Assembly: GCA_045107045.1 (NCBI GenBank)
Contig: JBGCFR010000030.1
Coordinates: 73,460-137,459 of the forward strand
Direction of reading: 5' to 3'
DNA length: 64,000 nt
From: Putridiphycobacter sp045107045
GTDB taxonomy: Bacteria; Bacteroidota; Bacteroidia; Flavobacteriales_D; Crocinitomicaceae
Shown here: positions 8,397 through 17,095 of the stretch, piece after piece
Layout of the letters: every line of letters begins with the position of its first letter
Position numbering within the stretch: position 1 is the first letter of the stretch
The notes under the pieces: model-generated
What the model was told of the DNA's origin: nothing
Seen by the model: only the letters and a program-made list of their open reading frames with translations
Database searches by the model: none
Program-made: the position numbers and the translations under genes

Positions 8397-8960
8397 TTGA
8401 AAACTAAAAAAAATCAAATCATTTTAGGTATTGATCCAGGAACATCTGTAATGGGGTATGGAGTGATATTGGTTGACGGGAAGACTTTGAAATTATTGAG
8501 CTTTGGTGTAATTCACTTGAGTAAAATTAAAGAACATCCTGACAAATTAAAGAGAATATTTGAGAGAGTAGACCAGTTGATTTTAGAATATAAGCCTGAT
8601 ATAATGGCAATTGAAGCTCCATTTTTTGGGAAGAATGTGCAGTCTATGTTAAAATTAGGTAGAGCTCAAGGTGTCTCAATAGCCGCTGCTTTAAATCGAA
8701 GTATCCCATTTGAAGAATATGCTCCAAAAAAAATTAAACAATCAATTACAGGAAATGGAAATGCCTCTAAGGAGCAAGTAGCCGCTATGCTTATGCGATT
8801 GTTAGACATGAAGGAAATGCCGAAATATTTAGATGCCACAGATGGATTAGCTGCAGCAGTATGTCATCATTTTCAAGGTGGAGTAGGGTTGCATAATAAA
8901 AGTAAGTCTGGAAGTTGGAAAGCGTTTTTAGGTGATAATCCAAGTAGACTTAAAAGCTAA
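8397..8960 (+). CDS. ruvC: Crossover junction endodeoxyribonuclease RuvC
   Basis: Resolves Holliday junctions together with RuvAB during recombination repair. The 187-residue protein has the RNase H-like fold landmarks: first catalytic Asp in LGIDPGTSVMGYG, Glu in MAIEAPFFGKN, and the terminal pair in LDATDGLAAAVCHH. The QSMLKLGRAQGV segment is typical of RuvC. The start is a TTG one base after the sixA stop; no nearer ATG gives the family N-terminus, and the residues encoded after it (KTKKNQIILGIDPG) match relatives. It ends at a strong hairpin terminator. Confidence 0.95.
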   Translation: MKTKKNQIILGIDPGTSVMGYGVILVDGKTLKLLSFGVIHLSKIKEHPDKLKRIFERVDQLILEYKPDIMAIEAPFFGKNVQSMLKLGRAQGVSIAAALNRSIPFEEYAPKKIKQSITGNGNASKEQVAAMLMRLLDMKEMPKYLDATDGLAAAVCHHFQGGVGLHNKSKSGSWKAFLGDNPSRLKS

Positions 8961-8992
8961 AAAAGCCCAAACAAATTTGTTCGGGCTTTTTT
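8959..8992. terminator. Bidirectional Rho-independent terminator between ruvC and odhB
   Basis: A near-perfect palindrome: AAAAAAGCCC at the left, GGGCTTTTTT at the right, with AAACAAATTTGTTC between them that can also pair. Both strands end in a U-run, so it can stop ruvC from the left and odhB from the right, whose stop codon is at 9015. Confidence 0.9.
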
Positions 8993-9014
8993 ATCATCTA
9001 AAATTTCTCTAGCA

Positions 9015-10280
9015 TTACAGTCCTAATAAAACTTGAATAGGATCTTTAGATCCAAATAACATTTTTTCAGGGTTTTCGAGCATTTCCTTTACTTTGACTA
9101 AGAATGACACAGATTCTTTACCATCAATTATTCTATGGTCGTATGATAGCGCTACATACATAATTGGTCGTATGACAATTTCTCCATTGACAACAACAGG
9201 TCTCTGCACAATATTATGCATTCCTAGAATAGCAGATTGAGGAGGATTAATAATTGGAGTGGATAGCATTGAACCGAAGACTCCTCCATTAGTAATTGTG
9301 AAAGTGCCTCCAGTCATTTCGTCCGGAGTAATTTTTCCATCTCTTGCTTTAATCGCTAAGCGTTTAATCTCTTTTTCAATTTCCGCTAAGCTCATTTGCT
9401 CTGCATTTCTAACTACAGGAACCATCAATCCTTTTGGAGATGAAACTGCAATACCTATGTCGGCATAATCATGCAATATCATTTCTTTGCCATCAATTTG
9501 TCCATTAACAGATGGAAAAAGATTTAAAGCTTCAGTGACTGCTTTTGTAAAGAAGGACATAAATCCTAAATTCACTTCATGGTGCTCTGCAAAGAATTTT
9601 TTGTATTTGGTTCTAATGTCCATAATAGGCTTCATATCTACTTCATTAAAAGTAGTTAACATGGCTGTTTCATTTTTTACAGCTACCAATCTTTCAGCGA
9701 TTTTTCGTCGCATCATTGACATTTTTTTGTTGTCGGTATCTCTTGTGCCTCCCCAACCTTGTGCCTCCCTTGATGAGAATCCGGCGGCCATTGCAGCTAC
9801 AACATCTTGCTTTGTAATTCTACCATCTTTTCCAGTTCCACTAACTTGATTGGCTGACACCTTGTTTTCGTCCATTATTTTTTTGGCTGCAACTGATGGG
9901 TGGCCTGTAGCATAAGACTCTTTTTTTGCAGGTGCAGGATTTGGGTTTGGTGCAGGTGAAGCAGCAGGTTTAGATTCTTCCTTCTTTGTTTCAACAATAG
10001 GGGCAGTCTCTGGTTTTTTATCTAAGCCAGCAGGTCTTGGCGCATCCATGTCAATTAAACAGACAACTGCGCCTACGTCTACAGCATCTCCCTCTTCAGC
10101 TTTAAAAGTGATAATTCCAGCTTCTTCAGCTGGTAATTCTAATGTGGCTTTGTCAGAATCAACTTCTGCAATTGCTTGATCTTTTTCTACGTAATCTCCA
10201 TCTTCAACTAACCATTGCGCAATTTCAACTTCCGAAATTGATTCGCCAGGTGATGGTACTTTCATTTCTAATACTGCCAT
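9015..10280 (-). CDS. odhB: 2-oxoglutarate dehydrogenase E2, dihydrolipoyl succinyltransferase
   Basis: The E2 core of the TCA-cycle 2-oxoglutarate dehydrogenase complex, moving succinyl groups from lipoyl-lysine to CoA. The 421 residues contain a lipoyl domain (about 1-75, lipoylated Lys in DSDKATLELPAEEAG), an Ala/Pro-rich linker, an E3/E1-binding domain (about 128-165, HPSVAAKKIMDENKV and GKDGRITKQDVVAAM), and the catalytic acyltransferase domain (about 190-421) with active-site SYDHRIIDG near the end. It follows the E1 gene by 29 bases. The succinyl rather than acetyl assignment rests on this pairing with OdhA. Confidence 0.95.
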   Translation of the reverse strand: MAVLEMKVPSPGESISEVEIAQWLVEDGDYVEKDQAIAEVDSDKATLELPAEEAGIITFKAEEGDAVDVGAVVCLIDMDAPRPAGLDKKPETAPIVETKKEESKPAASPAPNPNPAPAKKESYATGHPSVAAKKIMDENKVSANQVSGTGKDGRITKQDVVAAMAAGFSSREAQGWGGTRDTDNKKMSMMRRKIAERLVAVKNETAMLTTFNEVDMKPIMDIRTKYKKFFAEHHEVNLGFMSFFTKAVTEALNLFPSVNGQIDGKEMILHDYADIGIAVSSPKGLMVPVVRNAEQMSLAEIEKEIKRLAIKARDGKITPDEMTGGTFTITNGGVFGSMLSTPIINPPQSAILGMHNIVQRPVVVNGEIVIRPIMYVALSYDHRIIDGKESVSFLVKVKEMLENPEKMLFGSKDPIQVLLGL

Positions 10281-10309
10281 TCTATTGTTTATTAGTATTC
10301 GTATTTTTT

Positions 10310-13027
10310 TTATTTTTTAATTTCATCAAACAAACTATTGTACAACGCCGCTAGCCTTTTTTGATGTGTTTGACTCGAACCAGTTGCTGGTGCTGCAGAA
10401 GCTGCACGGGCTATAATTTTAAACTCATCTCTTTTCATGCGCATATAGATGTGCATTGCTGCCCCCATATTATATGGCTCTTCTTGTGCCCAAATATACT
10501 TTTTAGCCTTTGGATAACGCTTAATGGTTTCGTCAATTTGTTTTTTAGGTAGTGGATAAAGTTGTTCAAGTCTAATGAAAGTAGCATTCTCAATGCCACG
10601 TTCTTTAGCTTGTGCTTTTATTTCATAGTAGAACTTTCCAGAACACAACACAATTGTATCCACCGTTTTAGGGTCTGCTTCTTTATCATCTATCACCGGC
10701 ATAAATTGCCCATTGGCTAAGTCTTCTAATTTTGAAGTGGCTTCAGGGTGGCGCAATAAATTTTTAGGTGAAAATACAACTAGTGGTTTTCTAAACTCTC
10801 TTTTCAACTGTCTTCTTAATAAGTGAAAATGGTTGGCTGGAGTCGTAGTATTACAAATTTGCATGTTTAAATCCGCAGTAGCTTGTAAAAATCGTTCCAT
10901 TCTTCCACTTGAATGCTCTCCACCTTGACCTTCATAACCATGAGGTAATAGCAGTGTCAGCCCACTTTGCACTCTCCACTTGTCTTCACCAGCGGTAATG
11001 AACTGATCGACCATAATTTGAGCACCATTATAAAAATCACCACATTGTGCTTCCCAAATCGTTAAGCTGTTTGGAGTGACAAGTGAATATCCGTATTCAA
11101 AACCAAGTACTGCATATTCTGATAATAGTGAGTTATATATTGTAAACTCAGCTTGATTTTTTGAAATTAAGTTTAGTGGAATAATTTCCTCTTCGGTATC
11201 CTCTGTTTTAACAACTGCATGTCGGTGAGAAAAGGTTCCTCTTTCAACATCTTGCCCACTAACTCTTACCGGGTGTTTTTCATTTAGTAACGAAGCATAT
11301 GCTATATTCTCTGCTAACCCCCAATCTAAACGATCATCAGCCAGCATAGTTTTTCTATCGTTGAATAGTTTTTTTATTTTTCTAAAGTAGTTTTTACCTT
11401 CTGGTAATGAAGCTACTTTGTCAGCAATCTTTTTAAGTTCGTTTAGTGATACGGAAGTATCAACTTCACTTTCAAAATCTGCTACGTTACCATATCTGTA
11501 ATCTGACCACATTTCAGAAAGAAAATTTCTAACAATCGTTTTATTCATTTCCTTGGCTGCAGAATAATCTACATCCAACTTATTATAAATTTCTTTGTCA
11601 ATAGCATCTGCTTCCGCCTGATTAATAACAGATTCATTTAATAATTCACCTAAATAAATATCTTTCGGATTCGGGTGCTTAGCAATTGCCTTATATAGTT
11701 TTGGTTGCGTGAACTTTGGCTCATCACCTTCGTTATGTCCATACTTTCTGTAACACAATAAATCAATTACAACATCCCTATTAAACTCTTGACGGTATGC
11801 TAATGCAATTTCCATTGTTTGAACAACAGCTTCAACATCATCACCATTGACATGAAAAACAGGACATAAAGTAGTTTTAAATACATCAGTACAATAGGTG
11901 CTCGATCTTGCATCAGTGTAATTAGTGGTGAATCCTACTTGATTATTAACCACAATATGAATTGTTCCACCAGTTCTATAACCATCCAGTTGCTCCATTT
12001 GAGCAACTTCATAAACAACACCCTGTCCAGCTACAGCAGCATCTCCATGTATTAAAATAGGAATAATTTTATTTTCATCATGTAAAACTTGATCAATTCT
12101 AGCCCGGGCCATTCCTTGGACAACAGGATCGACAGCTTCTAAATGAGAAGGGTTTGGAGACAAAGTTAAATGAACCTTTTTTCCTGAATCAGTTGTAACA
12201 TCTGTTGAGAATCCTAAGTGATACTTAACGTCTCCATCAAATTCTTCATCTTCATCTTCAAATTCTTTACCTTCAAATTCACAAAAAACATCTTTAGGTT
12301 GCTTTTTAAAAATATTAATCAATGTATTTAAACGGCCTCTATGGGCCATTCCAACAATCACTTCTTCAACACCTAAGTCAGCACCTTTAGTAATAATTTT
12401 ATCAAGTCCTGGAATCAAAGCTTCTCCGCCTTCAATAGAAAAACGTTTTTGCCCAACATATTTCTTTTGTAAAAATTGTTCAAAGCCAGTAGCCTGATTC
12501 AATTTTGTTAAAATTCTTTTCTTTTCATCTGCACTGTATTTTGGTCTGTTAACCAATTCAATACTGTTTTTGAACCACTCTAAACGATCTGGGTCACGCA
12601 TGTAAACGTATTCAATACCAATTGACTGGCAATAAGTTTCTTTTAAGTGGTCAATTATTACTTGAAGTGTAGATGGGCCAATATTGATCTCTTCTCCTGC
12701 TTGAAAAACAGTATTTAGATCACTTTGTTCCAAACCAAAATTTTCAATATCTAATGTTGGAGTATAGGTTCTTCTTTCTCTAACAGGATTAGTTTTAGTA
12801 AACAAATGCCCTCGGTTTCTGTAAGCGTTTATCAGATTGATAACCTTAAATTCTTTTTTAAAATTCTCTGGAACTTCTCCAGATTCGAAATCGGTTTTTG
12901 CAAAGTCAAATCCTTCAAAAAATTTGATCCATTCTATATCAACTGATTCAGGGCTAGTTTGGTATTTTTTGTATAAATCGTCAATTGCATTTACATCTGC
13001 ATTGCCAATAAAAGAAAATTTATCCAT
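10310..13027 (-). CDS. odhA: 2-oxoglutarate dehydrogenase E1 component
   Basis: Thiamine-diphosphate enzyme that decarboxylates 2-oxoglutarate and transfers the succinyl group to OdhB. The 905-residue protein shows the family N-terminus (a short E2-binding segment NADVNAIDDLYKKYQ), GMAHRGRLNTL, ILIHGDAAVAGQGVVYE, the thiamine site GHNEGDEPKFTQP, and the C-terminal transketolase-like half (RVSGQDVERGTFSHRHAV, LPHGYEGQGGEHSSGRMERF). Length is slightly shorter than the 930-residue enterobacterial enzyme, as usual in this phylum. It precedes odhB, and a palindrome sits at the predicted transcript start. The E3 gene is not in the window. Confidence 0.96.
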   Translation of the reverse strand: MDKFSFIGNADVNAIDDLYKKYQTSPESVDIEWIKFFEGFDFAKTDFESGEVPENFKKEFKVINLINAYRNRGHLFTKTNPVRERRTYTPTLDIENFGLEQSDLNTVFQAGEEINIGPSTLQVIIDHLKETYCQSIGIEYVYMRDPDRLEWFKNSIELVNRPKYSADEKKRILTKLNQATGFEQFLQKKYVGQKRFSIEGGEALIPGLDKIITKGADLGVEEVIVGMAHRGRLNTLINIFKKQPKDVFCEFEGKEFEDEDEEFDGDVKYHLGFSTDVTTDSGKKVHLTLSPNPSHLEAVDPVVQGMARARIDQVLHDENKIIPILIHGDAAVAGQGVVYEVAQMEQLDGYRTGGTIHIVVNNQVGFTTNYTDARSSTYCTDVFKTTLCPVFHVNGDDVEAVVQTMEIALAYRQEFNRDVVIDLLCYRKYGHNEGDEPKFTQPKLYKAIAKHPNPKDIYLGELLNESVINQAEADAIDKEIYNKLDVDYSAAKEMNKTIVRNFLSEMWSDYRYGNVADFESEVDTSVSLNELKKIADKVASLPEGKNYFRKIKKLFNDRKTMLADDRLDWGLAENIAYASLLNEKHPVRVSGQDVERGTFSHRHAVVKTEDTEEEIIPLNLISKNQAEFTIYNSLLSEYAVLGFEYGYSLVTPNSLTIWEAQCGDFYNGAQIMVDQFITAGEDKWRVQSGLTLLLPHGYEGQGGEHSSGRMERFLQATADLNMQICNTTTPANHFHLLRRQLKREFRKPLVVFSPKNLLRHPEATSKLEDLANGQFMPVIDDKEADPKTVDTIVLCSGKFYYEIKAQAKERGIENATFIRLEQLYPLPKKQIDETIKRYPKAKKYIWAQEEPYNMGAAMHIYMRMKRDEFKIIARAASAAPATGSSQTHQKRLAALYNSLFDEIKK

Positions 13028-13041
13028 TTTAAGTTTAATTC

Positions 13042-13064
13042 GTTATCACGTAATAACAAATTTA
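13042..13064 (-). promoter_or_regulatory. Putative odhA promoter -7 box with adjoining palindrome
   Basis: On the minus strand TAAATTTG (13057-13064) matches TAnnTTTG, putting transcription start near 13050 and a leader of about 20 bases before the ATG at 13027. Immediately downstream GTTATCACGTAATAAC (13042-13057) is a palindrome in 14 of 16 positions covering the start site. That is a natural place for a repressor operator or a 5' hairpin. No good -33 box is visible. Confidence 0.45.
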
Positions 13065-13124
13065 AGAATTCTATTGAACTAGTTAATGGATTTTGAACTT
13101 TTTAATACCAACAAATTGTTAATG

Positions 13125-13520
13125 TTATAAACGGTTAGAAAAGTGCCATCTTAAAAATACTTTCTGAGCAGACCGTTCTATTATTTGACAGATAAATTGA
13201 TGACTATCAGTATTTCTTATTTTAAAGTCTAGGTATTTTGTCTCAGGTAAATCAACCCTGTAAATGAATGTTTGAATGCTACCACTATTATCTAGATCAA
13301 CAATAATTGGGATCATTTGTGTTATTAAATTTTCAAAAGGATATTCAAGTAGTTGTTCTGTTAATTGAACTTGTATTGTGGTTAATCCGTTAAGGTCTTT
13401 ATTTATTTGGTGGCAGGTTTCTTTTAAAAAATCAATATTTTTAAGTTGTTCTTTGGGAATTAATGTTTTTAAAATTGATGGTTGCAAACTTAAAATGTTT
13501 TGTATCCTCAAAAATACCAT
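13125..13520 (-). CDS. Conserved-looking hypothetical protein
   Basis: A 131-residue protein with no signal peptide or membrane segment. Its first half is helical (LSLQPSILKTLIPKEQLKNI) and the second half beta-rich, ending VFLRWHFSNRL. I do not recognise a family. The ATG at 13520 is only 15 bases from the divergent aspartate kinase ATG at 13536, and the kinase -7 box lies between them. It could act as a small binding protein; no function can be assigned. The codon use resembles neighbouring genes, supporting a real gene. Confidence 0.65.
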   Translation of the reverse strand: MVFLRIQNILSLQPSILKTLIPKEQLKNIDFLKETCHQINKDLNGLTTIQVQLTEQLLEYPFENLITQMIPIIVDLDNSGSIQTFIYRVDLPETKYLDFKIRNTDSHQFICQIIERSAQKVFLRWHFSNRL

Positions 13521-13528
13521 TAATTTTG
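13499..13528 (+). promoter_or_regulatory. Promoter of aspartate kinase gene (leaderless arrangement)
   Basis: TTTG at 13499-13502 and TAATTTTG at 13521-13528 match the Bacteroidota -33/-7 boxes with an 18-base spacer. Transcription should begin at about 13534-13536, at or next to the ATG at 13536, so the mRNA is probably leaderless or nearly so. The promoter overlaps the first codons of the divergent gene. Confidence 0.6.
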
Positions 13529-13535
13529 CGTAATT

Positions 13536-14804
13536 ATGATGTCAACTGTAAAAGTTTTTAAGTTTGGCGGTGCTTCAGTAAAGGATTCTGCCTCAATTAG
13601 AAATGTAAAAAGTATCTTACAAGAATATAACAATAGTAAGGTTATTGTTGTGATTTCTGCAATGGGGAAAACAACAAACTTGTTAGAAGAAATTTTTGCT
13701 TCATATCTAAATCATACAAAAGACCTTGAGAAAATATGGAATCGATTCTATGATTTTCATAACTCGATAATTTCAGAACTAGAACTTAATGATCCTATAT
13801 TTACAAATGACATTGAAATAACATATAATAAAATTCAAGATAAATTAAGCCAAAAACCTAGCAATAATAAAGCATTCGAATATGATCAGATTGTATCATT
13901 TGGAGAAATTTTATCAACCAAAATAGTAGCGGCATATCTGAAAAAAGAAAATTTAAAAGCATTTTGGGTGGATGCAAGAGAGGTTGTAAAGACTGACAAA
14001 ACCTATCAAGAAGGAAGAGTTAATTGGGAATTAACGCAGCAAGCATTTGATAAGGTAGTTCAGCCTAATTTTTCGAAATTTGATTATTTTATATCTCAAG
14101 GTTTTATTGGTCAAACTGAAGAAGGAACCACCACTACATTAGGTCGAGAAGGGTCGGATTTTACAGCTTCAATTTTTGCTTATATTTCAAAAGCAGATAG
14201 TGTAACCATATGGAAAGATGTGCCTGGAATGTTAAATGCAGACCCAAAGTATTTTAGTGGTACAGTTCTATTAAAGACAATATCTTTTACTGAAGCTGTA
14301 GAACTAGCTTATTATGGGGCTTCAGTTATTCATCCTAAAACAATTCAACCGTTAAAGAATAGAGATATTCCACTTTATATAAAATCATTTTTAAATCCTA
14401 GTAGTGCAGGTACTGTTATTCAATCATCAACAAAATATGATGCAGTTGTACCATCATATATTTTTAAAGACAATCAAATTCTAATTTCTTTAACACCAAA
14501 AGATTTTTCTTTTGTAGTAGAGGATCAGCTAACTGACATTTTTGCACTGTTGACAAAACAGAAAATACGCATTAACTTAATGCAAAATTCAGCAGTAAGT
14601 TTTTCCTTACTAATTGATGATAAATATAATTTGGATCAATTGATTACCAATTTGAGTAATGATTTTAATGTGACTCATATTAAAGAACTTCAATTGCTAA
14701 CTATCAGGCATTTCAATGATGAAACCATTGAGCGTTTAACTGCTAATAAGTCCATCATATTAACACAAAAAACGGCTGAAACCGCTAGGATTATTTTGAA
14801 ATAG
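13536..14804 (+). CDS. lysC: Aspartate kinase, monofunctional
   Basis: Phosphorylates aspartate, the first step to lysine, threonine and methionine. The 422-residue protein has the kinase domain (about 1-285) with KFGGASVKDSASIRNV at the start, SFGEILSTKIVAAYL, the FIGQTEEGTTTTLGREGSDF segment and IWKDVPGMLNADPKY, then a C-terminal ACT region (about 300-422) for allosteric control by end products. No homoserine dehydrogenase domain is fused. ATGs at 13536 and 13539 are both possible starts. The gene end overlaps the facing thioredoxin-like gene by 14 bases. The fit to the amino-acid kinase family is very strong. Confidence 0.92.
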   Translation: MMSTVKVFKFGGASVKDSASIRNVKSILQEYNNSKVIVVISAMGKTTNLLEEIFASYLNHTKDLEKIWNRFYDFHNSIISELELNDPIFTNDIEITYNKIQDKLSQKPSNNKAFEYDQIVSFGEILSTKIVAAYLKKENLKAFWVDAREVVKTDKTYQEGRVNWELTQQAFDKVVQPNFSKFDYFISQGFIGQTEEGTTTTLGREGSDFTASIFAYISKADSVTIWKDVPGMLNADPKYFSGTVLLKTISFTEAVELAYYGASVIHPKTIQPLKNRDIPLYIKSFLNPSSAGTVIQSSTKYDAVVPSYIFKDNQILISLTPKDFSFVVEDQLTDIFALLTKQKIRINLMQNSAVSFSLLIDDKYNLDQLITNLSNDFNVTHIKELQLLTIRHFNDETIERLTANKSIILTQKTAETARIILK

Positions 14805-15240
14805 CTGCCTTGCCAACTTCAATTAACTGTTTATCATTTATTAAACCTAAAGAGGTATGAACAATACTTTCATCCGGATTTAAAAAATATAGAGTAGGGT
14901 AAGCTTTCAAGCTAAATTTTCTTGCTAATCTAGGGCCTTGCGCATGTTTTTCCATATCCATTTTATAATTAATAAAATTGGTATTGTAGAAAGTGCCAAC
15001 TGCCTCATTAGTAAAATACTTTTTAGATAAAATTTTACACGGACCGCACCAAGCAGCATATGCATCAATAAATACTAGTTTATTTTCAGCTTTGGCTTTT
15101 GCTAGTGCTTCTTCCCAAGTACCTTGGAAAAACTGAATACCTGAAACCTCATCCTTTTCAACATCATGATTAGTTGTAAATGCCAGTCCTAAAAATGCCA
15201 AAATGGCAAGTGAAAGGAGTATTGTAATATTTTTCTTCAT
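14791..15240 (-). CDS. Exported thioredoxin-family protein
   Basis: A 149-residue protein with an N-terminal hydrophobic signal (ITILLSLAILAFLGLAF) and a single thioredoxin fold. The redox motif is WCGPC with cysteines at residues 65 and 68, and the cis-proline is in KAYPTLYFL. It should work in the periplasm in disulfide reduction or exchange, or feed electrons to a partner; the partner is unknown. No lipobox is visible. It faces aspartate kinase and overlaps its 3' end by 14 bases. Confidence 0.88.
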   Translation of the reverse strand: MKKNITILLSLAILAFLGLAFTTNHDVEKDEVSGIQFFQGTWEEALAKAKAENKLVFIDAYAAWCGPCKILSKKYFTNEAVGTFYNTNFINYKMDMEKHAQGPRLARKFSLKAYPTLYFLNPDESIVHTSLGLINDKQLIEVGKAAISK

Positions 15241-15259
15241 AATATGTATAATAACTTAA

Positions 15260-15267
15260 TAACTTTG
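15260..15267 (+). promoter_or_regulatory. Putative -7 box of menE promoter
   Basis: TAACTTTG matches TAnnTTTG exactly and places the transcript start near 15274, about 30 bases before the ATG at 15305. A -33 box is not clear, so this is a moderate call. Confidence 0.4.
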
Positions 15268-15304
15268 TTTCGTTACTTTGACGAATCAAAAAGTATACCA
15301 TTAC

Positions 15305-16306
15305 ATGTCTATTAAAATAATCTTTTTAGAATCAGTGCCTGAAATTGAAAGGAAAGCAGTAGATAGTTTTTTGAAATTGTGGAATAGTGATGCTAAAACA
15401 ATAACAATTTCTACCTCTGGGTCAACTGGTATTCCAAAAAAAATTAGATTAACGAAGTTAGCAATGGTTCAATCAGCTAAAGCAACCGGTCATTTTTTTA
15501 ACTTTAAACCAAATCAAAAAAATTTATTAGCGGTTAGTGCAGTTTATATTGCTGGTATGATGCAGATTGTGCGCTCAATTGTTTTTGATTTAACATTATA
15601 TGTTGCACCATTAAACAGCAATCCTTTAAAAGAGTTGAAGCTTCCTAAATTAGATTTTGCAGCTTTTGTACCCTTGCAAGTGGAAGCCATTTTAAAAAAC
15701 AATTCATCAAAATTATCTTATGAAGGAATCTCAAATGTAATTATAGGTGGTGCACCAATTCATTCAGAGTTAAATTCTAAAATTGAATCTCTATCAAATC
15801 ATTCATTTGCTACTTTTGGAATGACTGAGACAATTAGTCATATTGCATTAAGAGAAATTAAGAATGGTAATGATGTTTATCAAGCTATGCCTAATGTCAG
15901 TTTTTCGAATAATGATGAGGATTGTCTTCAGATTAATGCATTTAGAATATCGGACCATCTTATTGTGACCAATGATAGGGTAGAAATATTGAATGACCAC
16001 GCATTTAAATGGATTGGTCGTTCAGACTTTACAATTAATTCAGGTGGGATAAAAATTCAGCCCGAACTCGTAGAAAAAAAACTCAATGAGATTTTAACAA
16101 ATCCATATTATATATCAGGTTTACCTGACACAAAGTTAGGAGATAAGGTTGTGCTTTATATAGAATCTGAAGAGTATAATACTGAAAAACTTAAACAGTT
16201 GACACGAGCAATGGAGAATGAATTGGATATATACGAAATTCCGAAAACGGTTATATTTAAATCAAGGTTTAATCGGACTTCTACAGGTAAGATAATTCGG
16301 GAATAG
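15305..16306 (+). CDS. menE: O-succinylbenzoate-CoA ligase-like AMP-binding enzyme
   Basis: An adenylate-forming enzyme of about 333 residues, short as in Bacteroidota MenE, which activates o-succinylbenzoate in menaquinone synthesis. Motifs: TISTSGSTGIPKKI (phosphate loop), TFGMTETISHIAL (adenine site), GRSDFTINSGGIKIQPE (hinge) and the catalytic Lys in NRTSTGKIIRE at the C-terminus. The ATG at 15305 is preferred over the TTG at 15278, which lies in the predicted promoter region. No other men gene is next to it. Substrate assignment is from size and family similarity, so another small acyl-CoA ligase is possible. Confidence 0.82.
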   Translation: MSIKIIFLESVPEIERKAVDSFLKLWNSDAKTITISTSGSTGIPKKIRLTKLAMVQSAKATGHFFNFKPNQKNLLAVSAVYIAGMMQIVRSIVFDLTLYVAPLNSNPLKELKLPKLDFAAFVPLQVEAILKNNSSKLSYEGISNVIIGGAPIHSELNSKIESLSNHSFATFGMTETISHIALREIKNGNDVYQAMPNVSFSNNDEDCLQINAFRISDHLIVTNDRVEILNDHAFKWIGRSDFTINSGGIKIQPELVEKKLNEILTNPYYISGLPDTKLGDKVVLYIESEEYNTEKLKQLTRAMENELDIYEIPKTVIFKSRFNRTSTGKIIRE

Positions 16307-16309
16307 GAA

Positions 16310-17095
16310 TTATTCAATAATTTTAAATAATGATTTAGCCTTTGCTCTTGGATAACGGTTAAAATGCCACCATTCAGTTGAAATTCCTGTGAATTTTCCA
16401 TGCTTCATTACTTTTCTGAGTAATTTCCTGTTTTCAATTTGTTGTTGGGAAATTTCACCTGTTTTTAAAAAGTGGTTTTCTAATTTAGGGTAGGCAATTT
16501 TTTCTATTTCATCATACTTAGCACCCATGTCCAATGGTGTTCCGTTTAGACGAGCAATAGTTAAGTCTACCGCCGAACCATAATTGTGAATAGAGCCATT
16601 TTTAGGATTCGAAACAAATTTTATTTTTTCTGAAATAGGCATATCCAAATAGTCCCACATAAATTGCTGAACACTTCTTGGTCTTACTGCATCATATATC
16701 AATAAAGTTAATGATGAATCTATACTTTGAAGAAAAATTTGAGACTCTAAAAGACTTGCAGCTACATCAGGCTGTAAGTAGGCTTTCTTTAATGATCCAT
16801 ATAAGTTTTGAGACATAAAGTTATCGACAGTTGCATATTTTAGGTTGACTAAAATGTTTGGTGCAATACTTTGTACATCTATCAATCCAGCATCAATTAT
16901 ACTCTGTTCTAAGGTGTCCGGTTTAATTGGCTCTTCAATTTTTTTTGCCAATTCATTTTGTTTATGGGTTACTTTTTTTTTAGAAGCTTCAGTTTTTTTT
17001 TCTATTTTTGAATCAGAGGTTTGACAGCCATAAATGCAAGCTGCAACTGCTATTATAAGCACCTTTTTAAGATGAAAAGAATGACTGGAATTCAT
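16310..17095 (-). CDS. Lipoprotein M15D peptidase, D-Ala-D-Ala dipeptidase (VanX/DdpX-like)
   Basis: A 261-residue protein from the ATG at 17095. That start gives a lipoprotein signal (HLKKVLIIAVAACIYGC), while an upstream start at 17185 would run into the divergent gene. After a Lys/Glu-rich linker comes the VanX-type domain: IYDAVRPRSVQQFMWDYL, zinc ligands in SIHNYGSAVDLTI (H-x6-D) and EWWHFN (E and H). Such enzymes cut D-alanyl-D-alanine dipeptide and recycle peptidoglycan peptides. Vancomycin resistance is not implied, since no vanH/vanA relatives are near. Its 5' end overlaps the start of the divergent ctlX-like gene. Confidence 0.88.
   Translation of the reverse strand: MNSSHSFHLKKVLIIAVAACIYGCQTSDSKIEKKTEASKKKVTHKQNELAKKIEEPIKPDTLEQSIIDAGLIDVQSIAPNILVNLKYATVDNFMSQNLYGSLKKAYLQPDVAASLLESQIFLQSIDSSLTLLIYDAVRPRSVQQFMWDYLDMPISEKIKFVSNPKNGSIHNYGSAVDLTIARLNGTPLDMGAKYDEIEKIAYPKLENHFLKTGEISQQQIENRKLLRKVMKHGKFTGISTEWWHFNRYPRAKAKSLFKIIE

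Noticed and set aside
9487..9849. Open frame of 120 codons antisense to odhB
   Set aside because: It is fully inside a strongly conserved enzyme gene; a shadow frame.
16310..17095. Vancomycin resistance determinant
   Set aside because: The M15D dipeptidase is a stand-alone lipoprotein without vanH, vanA or vanRS neighbours; a peptidoglycan recycling role fits better.
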